Assembly (NCBI GenBank): GCA_028571885.1
Contig: JAPVVU010000067.1
Span: 1-11,212 of the forward strand
DNA length: 11,212 bases
From: Gammaproteobacteria bacterium
Lineage (GTDB): Bacteria > Pseudomonadota > Gammaproteobacteria > GRL18
Direction of reading: 5' to 3'
The position numbers and the translations under genes were made by a program. Each line of letters begins with the position of its first letter. The first letter of the stretch is position 1. The notes beneath the pieces were generated by a model that saw only the letters and a program-made list of their open reading frames with translations, was not told where the DNA came from and ran no database searches. This document shows positions 1 to 5,286 of this stretch, in pieces.

Positions 1-144
1 AAAGCTCAGATGGAAGCGCATCAGAAACGTATGCAGGGCATGCAAAAGCAACAGCAAGCTCAAATGCAGGCTGCTCGTAAAGCATACGAAGAAAGAATGA
101 AGCAATGGTCAGCTCAAGCGCCAGCAGCACCTGCGGCTAAGTAA
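1..144 (+). CDS. C-terminal end of an unrecognised Gln/Ala/Lys/Met-rich protein (5' truncated by the window)
   Basis: The frame is open from base 1 to a TAA at 142-144, giving 47 residues of the protein's C-terminus. The sequence is strongly biased towards Gln, Ala, Lys and Met (for example QGMQKQQQAQMQAARKAYEE) and contains charged heptad-like stretches that suggest a long amphipathic helix or coiled coil. It ends in an Ala/Pro-rich tail (APAAPAAK). A strong intrinsic terminator starts about 47 bases after the stop, which supports a real gene end. No domain can be recognised and no function is proposed. The start and most of the protein lie outside the window. Confidence 0.7.
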   Translation, partial: KAQMEAHQKRMQGMQKQQQAQMQAARKAYEERMKQWSAQAPAAPAAK

Positions 145-190
145 CTTTTGTTTCTAAAAGTAGTCTGAAAGTTGCTGTAAAGTATTAGCG

Positions 191-225
191 AAAAGCCCGT
201 AACAGGAAACTGTTACGGGCTTTTT
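191..225 (+). terminator. Strong rho-independent terminator, probably bidirectional
   Basis: A perfect 15-bp inverted repeat (191-205 pairs with 210-224) encloses a GAAA tetraloop at 206-209. On the plus strand it runs into T-rich sequence (221-230, tttttgtttt). The stem begins with AAAA and ends with TTTT, so the minus-strand transcript also gets a short U-run after the stem. It lies 47 bases after the plus-strand stop at 144 and 26 bases beyond the minus-strand stop at 251, so it probably serves both convergent genes. Confidence 0.92.
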
Positions 226-250
226 GTTTTCCTGACTCATGTTTACTGGG

Positions 251-1606
251 TTAGGAAAATAATTTTTTCATAATCCAGCTGTTACCCGTTTTTTGTATGC
301 TAGTGATGATTTCATTGGAATTAATACCATAGGTACCCAATGGTATGCTGTTGATTACCCTGGGACATGTACCATTTTCAGTCTTAAGTGTTGAGAGATC
401 CAGAATCTTTAAGGTGTTCACCGTTTTTTTCTCACTATCTCTCAGTATCATGACCTTCGGTAAAAGTCTGTGATGTTCATTTTGTTCGATAATAACTGCG
501 ATTTCTTTTGAATTTAACTCAATCAGCGAGCCTGCCGGATAGATTCCAATGGATTGAATAAACTCTTCAACTAATTCAGTCTGGAATTGACTATTTCTGA
601 GTTGATATAAGTGTTCCATTGCCCGAGCTGCATCAAGAGAATTATTGCTGTTTCGCTGGTTGGTTATTTTTTCATAATAACAGACTAATCCGGCAATTTG
701 TGCAGGAAAAATAATTTTATCCTGAGTCAATTTTCCGGGATAGCCAGAACCATCATATCTTTCACAATGCTGGGCAATTGTTTCAATTGTTCTTTCAGAA
801 AACAGTCCCATTTTTTTCAGTAAGTTAACTGAAATATTAATATGTTTTCGATAGACTGATAGCTCAGCACCTTCTAATTCTTCTGATTTTTCCAATAGCT
901 CTCTGGGTAGTTGGGCCTTACCGATATTGGCAAGCAATACGGCAATAGAGAGCTCAGTTAACTCTTTTTGGGGTAATGACAGGTAACGTCCAAAGGCAAT
1001 AGCCCAGATAGAGGCACGAATGGAACGGTTATGAGTATGAGTATCTTTAGCTTTAAGACGAGCAAGCCATAAAAAAGCATCAGGGTTGCGAATGATGCTG
1101 TCAACCATTGTACCGGCAGCCTGATTCACTTTCTTTATATCAAAAGAGTGTCCTGAAGCAACCTGATTCAAAACATCTGCAGCAGTTTGGGCAATAGTTT
1201 CATAGAGTTTATTCGCTGTTTTGAATTCTTTTTCAAAGGGGACTCGCTCTACATATAAAGCTTTGTCACGCTTGAGCTGTTTCTTCTTTTGTTGATGAAC
1301 ATGAGTGTCGGATGTTTGTCTTATTGAAGAAAGTTTTTGCTGAGCTGGGGTTGCTTGAATGGATGCTGCAGATGTACGCGGCAAGGGGCCGCTGTCCAGT
1401 TGGCTTATATCAATGCGTAATTTGGTTAAATCAATATCGATATAGACAAAACGGCAAAGTGCTTTCAGTTTCTGAATATCCTCATCATTTTGAATATAAA
1501 ATCCTTCAATAGGATAAGAGGTTTTAATCCAGGGACGATCCAGTTTTGAGATATACATACCCCTGGTAAGCGCATTGATGTCTATTTTTTTACTATTGAC
1601 TGCCAT
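251..1606 (-). CDS. DUF3391-HD-GYP domain protein with degenerate catalytic motif (likely c-di-GMP sensor or pseudo-phosphodiesterase)
   Basis: The protein has 451 aa and no membrane segment. Residues about 5-130 match the DUF3391 N-terminal domain that precedes HD-GYP in many gammaproteobacterial proteins. A Lys/Gln-rich linker lies near 85-115, and the HD-GYP fold spans about 185-320, followed by a 130-residue C-terminal extension. HD-GYP enzymes hydrolyse c-di-GMP using a two- or three-metal site. Here the fold is clear, with LLANIGK at 224-230 and ERYDGSGYP at 282-290. However, the HD pair is Ala226-Asn227, the HH pair is His280-Cys281, and the Asp of the usual aDvyDAl motif is Cys309. 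His192 and His255 remain. Hydrolysis is therefore doubtful, and a binding or scaffold role is more likely. The ATG at 1604-1606 has a modest AGAGAGAA element upstream. The gene is divergent from the cyclase gene at 2142. Family assignment is firm; loss of activity is inferred. Confidence 0.9.
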   Translation of the reverse strand: MAVNSKKIDINALTRGMYISKLDRPWIKTSYPIEGFYIQNDEDIQKLKALCRFVYIDIDLTKLRIDISQLDSGPLPRTSAASIQATPAQQKLSSIRQTSDTHVHQQKKKQLKRDKALYVERVPFEKEFKTANKLYETIAQTAADVLNQVASGHSFDIKKVNQAAGTMVDSIIRNPDAFLWLARLKAKDTHTHNRSIRASIWAIAFGRYLSLPQKELTELSIAVLLANIGKAQLPRELLEKSEELEGAELSVYRKHINISVNLLKKMGLFSERTIETIAQHCERYDGSGYPGKLTQDKIIFPAQIAGLVCYYEKITNQRNSNNSLDAARAMEHLYQLRNSQFQTELVEEFIQSIGIYPAGSLIELNSKEIAVIIEQNEHHRLLPKVMILRDSEKKTVNTLKILDLSTLKTENGTCPRVINSIPLGTYGINSNEIITSIQKTGNSWIMKKLFS

Positions 1607-1726
1607 TTATTCTCTCTAATCAGTAAAAGCCTGCCTAATTTAAAAGTACATATTAAGCTGAATGAGTGTTTTAAATCATCCTGATAGCTAATAAGTCAGG
1701 CTAATGTCACTTGAAAGGTACATAAG

Positions 1727-1754
1727 AATACGCACTTAAAAATACGCACTTAAA
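1727..1754. repeat. Perfect 14-bp tandem duplication
   Basis: The unit aatacgcacttaaa occurs twice head to tail (1727-1740 and 1741-1754) and is followed by a partial third start (aat). A related CACTTGAA lies at 1708-1715, so CACTT[AG]AA appears three times with starts at 1708, 1733 and 1747. It sits 121-148 bp upstream of the HD-GYP start. It could be a duplicated operator, or simply replication slippage in AT-rich DNA. Confidence 0.85.
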
Positions 1755-1890
1755 AATAATAGGGTAGATGTTGCTATGGACCTTGAGCAATAAGATGATT
1801 TTATCATAGACAAGATTGTGTTCAAAAAAAGCTTTTTCTATCACATTTACTAAAAAGAAAATAGAATTCACTCACAATTTTCCAAAATGA

Positions 1891-1919
1891 TTGAATTTTT
1901 TTAGATCATTGACTATATT
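1891..1919 (+). promoter_or_regulatory. Candidate sigma70-type promoter for the adenylate cyclase gene
   Basis: TTGAAT at 1891-1896 (4 of 6 to TTGACA) is separated by exactly 17 nt from TATATT at 1914-1919 (5 of 6 to TATAAT) in an AT-rich setting. Transcription would start near 1926, leaving a leader of roughly 215 nt before the cyclase start at 2142. AT-rich DNA gives such matches by chance fairly often, so this is a candidate only. Confidence 0.35.
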
Positions 1920-1967
1920 TATATTAAGATTTTTATCTAAAAAATAGAAAATAGAAATAAAACTGTT

Positions 1968-1983
1968 TGTGATGGATTACACG
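1968..1983 (+). promoter_or_regulatory. CRP-like site upstream of the cyclase gene (weak)
   Basis: TGTGA at 1968-1972, then six bases, then ACACG at 1979-1983. This is 8 of 10 conserved half-site positions compared with TGTGA-N6-TCACA. The left half is perfect and the right half has 3 of 5. It lies about 42 bp downstream of the candidate transcription start, where CRP would act as a roadblock. It would fit cAMP feedback on a cyclase gene, but the match is modest. Confidence 0.2.
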
Positions 1984-2053
1984 GTAGCGGAAAGGGATGA
2001 TTGTATCAATCCGCCTGGCAATCTTAAGTATCTTAAAACTCTTAAAATACTAT

Positions 2054-2085
2054 CGGCTGCAATCAGCTACTACCAGCTGCAGCCG
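2054..2085 (+). promoter_or_regulatory. 8-bp inverted repeat (hairpin) in the cyclase leader
   Basis: cggctgca at 2054-2061 pairs perfectly with tgcagccg at 2078-2085 across a 16-nt loop, in an otherwise AT-rich region. It ends 56 bp before the cyclase ATG. No T-tract follows, so it is not a classical terminator. It could be an mRNA leader structure or a protein-binding dyad. Confidence 0.4.
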
Positions 2086-2130
2086 CCTGATACAGTCGCT
2101 TGATATTGTTATTTAAAGACTGAGGGTAAC

Positions 2131-2160
2131 ATGAGTTTCTCATGGATAAGCACACAATAA
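2131..2160 (+). CDS. Possible 9-codon upstream ORF overlapping the cyclase start
   Basis: ATG at 2131 opens a frame encoding MSFSWISTQ and ends with TAA at 2158-2160, inside the cyclase coding sequence in another frame. The only good Shine-Dalgarno element, GAGGG at 2122-2126, sits 4 nt before this ATG, whereas it is 15 nt from the cyclase ATG at 2142. Ribosomes would thus load best on the small ORF, which terminates 16 nt past the cyclase start. This suggests translational coupling or attenuation. It may equally be a chance ATG, with the real SD simply poorly spaced. Confidence 0.3.
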   Translation: MSFSWISTQ

Positions 2161-4013
2161 ATGCGGTTTTATTAACAGATTCATCGACCATTGATGGCCT
2201 GATCTCATCGTTATTAGATAGCGAACTTTTTAAAATCAAAGCCATCCATTCGAGTGAAACTGATTATTTTCAGCAGATCATCGATTGTCAGCCAGAATTG
2301 ATTTTTATTCGTGGTATGCTTTCAAATATAGATGGTTTATCGTTATGCGATCGTATTCGTTCACACCCATCTTTATGTCAGGCTCGTCTGATTTTTATCT
2401 CATCGGATGCACTGAACAGAGAGCATGCTATCGATCACCGTGCTAATAAATTTCTTCAGCTGCCCTTTTCACGACAGGATTTAAGTCAGGCAATTACGCC
2501 CTTATTTGAACAAAAAACCAAACTTTTACTGGTTGACGATAGTAAAACCTGTCGTAGATTGATTAAACCTTTTCTGGAACAGGAAAACTATGAAGTAATC
2601 GAAGCTGATAATGGCGAGCAGGCATTAAAAATTATTCGCAGCATGAAAATCGACATCATTGTCAGCGATGTTGATATGCCGGTTCTTGATGGCATTACGC
2701 TGTGCCGGATTATTCGACAGCAGGAAAAATTATCCATTCCCGTTCTATTATTATCTTCTCAGCAGACTGACAAAGCTATTCTCGGTGGCTTTAATGCGGG
2801 TGCAGATGATTATATTATCAAATCAGATCATTCAGCGACTCGTAAAGTAGTTGTCCCGGAGCTGTTATCACGTATTGAACGTTTGTTAAATGCCCAAAAG
2901 TCACAGGGGAGACCGGAACGAATTCTGGTGGTAGAAGATTCAGCAACTATGCTTTATCAACTTAAAAACTCGTTAAAAATTCAGGGATTTCAGGTTGATA
3001 TTGCAAAGGATGGCTTATCTGCCTGGGAAAAGCTCAATACAAACCAGTATGATCTGGTTATTACTGATTACGATATGCCATATGTTGACGGCCTGGAGCT
3101 TTGCAGTCGTATACGTCAGTCGAATAAGTTTGAAAATCTACCCATTATTATTGAAACCAGTAAAGATTCTAAAGCTGATCAGGTAAAAATTCGTTCAATC
3201 GGCATTCAGGCCTTCATTACTAAACCATTTTCTCCTGATCGGTTGATTGCAGAAGTGGAGAGGGTTTTGGCTGAGACGCGTTTAAAGCATCACCAGAATG
3301 CCATGAGTCACTACTTACCGGACTCAACGGTTTCACATATCTCTTCAGGAAATAAAAATAGTAGTGAACCCATTGCCGAAGATAAATTCAGAACGCTATT
3401 ATTTTCTGATATTGTACAGTTTACTCATATGTCCGGGCAGTTATCATCCAGAAATGTGGTTGATTTTTTAAATACTTATTTTGACCGCATGGTTGAAGAA
3501 TTAATGCGCTTTGATGCCACCATCGACAAGTTTATCGGTGATGGTATTTTTGCTTCATTTGACTTACAGGAAGACGGCGCATTTCGGTCAGTCTGTGCTG
3601 CTGCTGCAATGCTTAAAGCCTTACCTGAATTACGAAAATCAACAGGATTGGATATCCATATGCGTATAGGTATTCACTCCGGTCATGTTATTTCAGGGGA
3701 TATTGGCAGTCGTCATTCAAGAAGAGACTTTACCCTGATTGGTGAAAACGTCAATATTGCTGCCCGCCTGGAGCACCTGGCTAAGCATGATGGTATTTTG
3801 ATCAGTCATGCAACGTATAAAATGATCCAGGGGCGGGTGACTGTGATACCAGTTCCCCCTTTAAAATTAAAGGGTATAGAGGAGCCGGTTAAGGCTTATT
3901 TGGTAAAATCCATAAAATCTTATCACTCGTTTTCTAAAAAGATGGCTCAGCAATCCACCTCTGTAAAGCGAAGTAGAAATTCTATCGAACAAGTTTTTGG
4001 TTCCCTCTTTTGA
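2142..4013 (+). CDS. Response-regulator class III adenylate cyclase (pseudo-REC, REC, REC, cyclase)
   Basis: This 623-aa cytosolic protein has three receiver domains followed by a class III nucleotidyl cyclase domain (about 415-588). REC2 (about 127-249) has acidic residues D132/D133, phosphoacceptor D176 in SDVDMP, and K227. REC3 (about 260-376) has E265/D266, D309 in TDYDMP, T339 and K361. REC1 (about 7-118) has Arg57 where the phosphoacceptor Asp belongs and Leu107 instead of the switch Lys, so it cannot be phosphorylated normally. The cyclase has metal Asp423 (FSDIVQFT) and Asp467 (KFIGDG). Lys463 and Thr531 sit at the substrate-selecting positions, and Asn538 and Arg542 are the transition-state residues. 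Together these predict ATP as substrate and cAMP as product. No in-frame ATG, GTG or TTG exists upstream before a stop, so the start is ATG 2142 despite its distant SD. The SUMF1 gene follows 83 bp downstream. No partner histidine kinase is visible. Confidence 0.92.
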   Translation: MDKHTINAVLLTDSSTIDGLISSLLDSELFKIKAIHSSETDYFQQIIDCQPELIFIRGMLSNIDGLSLCDRIRSHPSLCQARLIFISSDALNREHAIDHRANKFLQLPFSRQDLSQAITPLFEQKTKLLLVDDSKTCRRLIKPFLEQENYEVIEADNGEQALKIIRSMKIDIIVSDVDMPVLDGITLCRIIRQQEKLSIPVLLLSSQQTDKAILGGFNAGADDYIIKSDHSATRKVVVPELLSRIERLLNAQKSQGRPERILVVEDSATMLYQLKNSLKIQGFQVDIAKDGLSAWEKLNTNQYDLVITDYDMPYVDGLELCSRIRQSNKFENLPIIIETSKDSKADQVKIRSIGIQAFITKPFSPDRLIAEVERVLAETRLKHHQNAMSHYLPDSTVSHISSGNKNSSEPIAEDKFRTLLFSDIVQFTHMSGQLSSRNVVDFLNTYFDRMVEELMRFDATIDKFIGDGIFASFDLQEDGAFRSVCAAAAMLKALPELRKSTGLDIHMRIGIHSGHVISGDIGSRHSRRDFTLIGENVNIAARLEHLAKHDGILISHATYKMIQGRVTVIPVPPLKLKGIEEPVKAYLVKSIKSYHSFSKKMAQQSTSVKRSRNSIEQVFGSLF

Positions 4014-4096
4014 CTTTGCCCGCACAGACTTCTAATCTAAATGAGTCTATAAAAATAATCTCCCTTCACTGTGCTTAAAGCGATTAGTTTTATTTA

Positions 4097-5224
4097 ATGT
4101 ACTTAAAATCTACTATGACGAAAATAATAAAATGCCTTTTGCTCAGTAGTCTTTTTTTGTTGACAACATCAATCTTTATTGCCGAAGCGGCGACGCAAGA
4201 CGCTAATTACTATTTGAAAAAAGCTTCTGCTGCTTATAATCAGAAAGATTATCCGCGTGCAGAAAAGGCTTTTCGAGAATTACTCATGATGAAGGTTTCT
4301 TTACATGCAGACTTTTATTATTTTTATGGAAAAACCCTTTATTATAATGGTAAGTATAAAAAGGCGGCGCATAATCTGAATACATTTACTGAAACCGTGG
4401 GTAATAAAAGCAAATATTATAGCGATGCCAAACGTTTGTTAATGCGGGCAGAAAAAAAACTTAGCGAACAACAGTCAAATGAAAAGACAGCAAAAAAACC
4501 AAAGCAGCATAAAAAAGCTGTTAAGCTCTCCAATATACCAGAAATGGTCAAAATCCCTGCCGGTTCATTTACTATGGGGAGTAATCATGGCTCGCCCGAT
4601 CAGAAACCACCGCATAGATTGAAAATAAAAAATGATTTTGGCATGGGTAAATATGAAATTACCTTTTCTCAGTATGATGCTTTTGCTGAAGCGACTAAGA
4701 AAAAAAAACCAGATGATCTTGGTTGGGGGCGCGGCAACAGGCCGGTAATTAATGTTTCTCTGCAGGATGCTAAGGATTATGCCCGCTGGCTGAGTAAAAA
4801 AACCAATAGAACCTTTCGTTTGCCAACTGAAAAAGAGTGGGAGTACGTCGCTCGTACTGGTTTTAAAAGTCAGCTTGGTTTTAATGATTTAATGGGTCTT
4901 GGTGATGCCAATTGCGATGATTGCCGATATTTTTGGGAGAGTGACAAAACAATGGAAGTCGGTAGCTTCGATGCAAACAAATATGGCGTTTATGATCTGT
5001 TTGGTAATGTTTGGGAATGGACCTGCTCAGTTTATACCAAACGATATAATGGTGAAGAGCAATACTGTGCTGATGACAAGGATCTGAACGGCAAAACAAT
5101 GGCGGTACGAGGTGGTGGCTGGAATTCTTTTAGCGCCATACTGCGATCCTATGTTCGGTATAACAATTTCCCGACTTATTTGGGGAATGAACAAGGATTC
5201 CGTTTGCTGGAAGAACTTGAATAA
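4097..5224 (+). CDS. Exported TPR and SUMF1/FGE-sulfatase-fold protein, non-FGE
   Basis: The protein has 375 aa. A signal peptide is visible (KIIK, then a hydrophobic core at about 13-28, and AEA near 29-31), so export to the periplasm is likely. Cys13 lies inside the hydrophobic core and does not form a convincing lipobox. Residues about 35-120 form TPR-like helices, followed by a Lys-rich linker (about 120-145) and a SUMF1-type domain (about 149-372). SUMF1 motifs include MVKIPAGSFTMGS, RLPTEKEWEYVART, GVYDLFGNVWEWT, VRGGGWNS and GFRLL. True formylglycine-generating enzymes carry two copper-binding cysteines in the segment after RGG; here that segment (339-357) has none, so sulfatase activation is unlikely. 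The CDDC at 273-276 is shared with many SUMF1-like proteins. ATG 4115 is an equally good start because neither has a clear SD and the signal peptide begins there. It may be cotranscribed with the cyclase gene. Its ligand is unknown. Confidence 0.85.
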   Translation: MYLKSTMTKIIKCLLLSSLFLLTTSIFIAEAATQDANYYLKKASAAYNQKDYPRAEKAFRELLMMKVSLHADFYYFYGKTLYYNGKYKKAAHNLNTFTETVGNKSKYYSDAKRLLMRAEKKLSEQQSNEKTAKKPKQHKKAVKLSNIPEMVKIPAGSFTMGSNHGSPDQKPPHRLKIKNDFGMGKYEITFSQYDAFAEATKKKKPDDLGWGRGNRPVINVSLQDAKDYARWLSKKTNRTFRLPTEKEWEYVARTGFKSQLGFNDLMGLGDANCDDCRYFWESDKTMEVGSFDANKYGVYDLFGNVWEWTCSVYTKRYNGEEQYCADDKDLNGKTMAVRGGGWNSFSAILRSYVRYNNFPTYLGNEQGFRLLEELE

Positions 5225-5243
5225 GGACTGTTTATGCTATGTT

Positions 5244-5267
5244 CTTATGCTTTCTATGGCGCATAAG
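5244..5267. other. Inverted repeat between convergent genes
   Basis: cttatgc at 5244-5250 and gcataag at 5261-5267 form a 7-bp perfect stem with a 10-nt loop, within the 62-bp gap between the SUMF1 stop and the stop of the minus-strand NuoM-like gene. Neither strand has a T-run after it, so it is not a standard intrinsic terminator. It may still act as a transcript-end structure for either operon. No better terminator is visible in this gap. Confidence 0.35.
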
Positions 5268-5286
5268 CGGTCATCAAAAAGCCTGT

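Larger units (their letters stand above)
1607..2141. other. AT-rich divergent intergenic region with repeats and regulatory signals
   Basis: These 535 bp separate the divergent HD-GYP and cyclase genes and contain no convincing protein gene beyond a 9-codon upstream ORF at the right edge. From left to right the region holds a 14-bp perfect tandem duplication (1727-1754) with a degenerate related motif CACTTGAA at 1708-1715, a 12-bp palindrome AAAAAGCTTTTT at 1826-1837, and a very AT-rich tract (about 1820-1960) with a promoter-like pair. A CRP-like half site at about 1968 and an 8-bp inverted repeat at 2054-2085 follow. I could not find a convincing minus-strand promoter for the HD-GYP gene by eye. 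Confidence 0.7.

Noticed and set aside
1312..1512. Plus-strand reading frame inside the HD-GYP gene
   Set aside because: It lies antisense within a well-supported gene and its translation has no recognisable domain. The same applies to the other short frames nested in the cyclase, SUMF1 and dab genes.
1826..1837. Palindrome AAAAAGCTTTTT as an operator
   Set aside because: A and T runs flanking a central AGCT are expected by chance in such AT-rich DNA, and no second copy is seen.
2063..2245. Minus-strand 60-codon frame across the cyclase start
   Set aside because: No SD element, no domain, and it overlaps the conserved N-terminal receiver domain of the cyclase in antisense.
4026..4048. Terminator between the cyclase and SUMF1 genes
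   Set aside because: Only a 5-bp stem (agact / agtct) can form, with a large loop and no T-tract after it.
4097..5224. Formylglycine-generating enzyme (sulfatase activator)
   Set aside because: The active-site cysteine pair expected after the RGG motif is absent, and no sulfatase gene is nearby.
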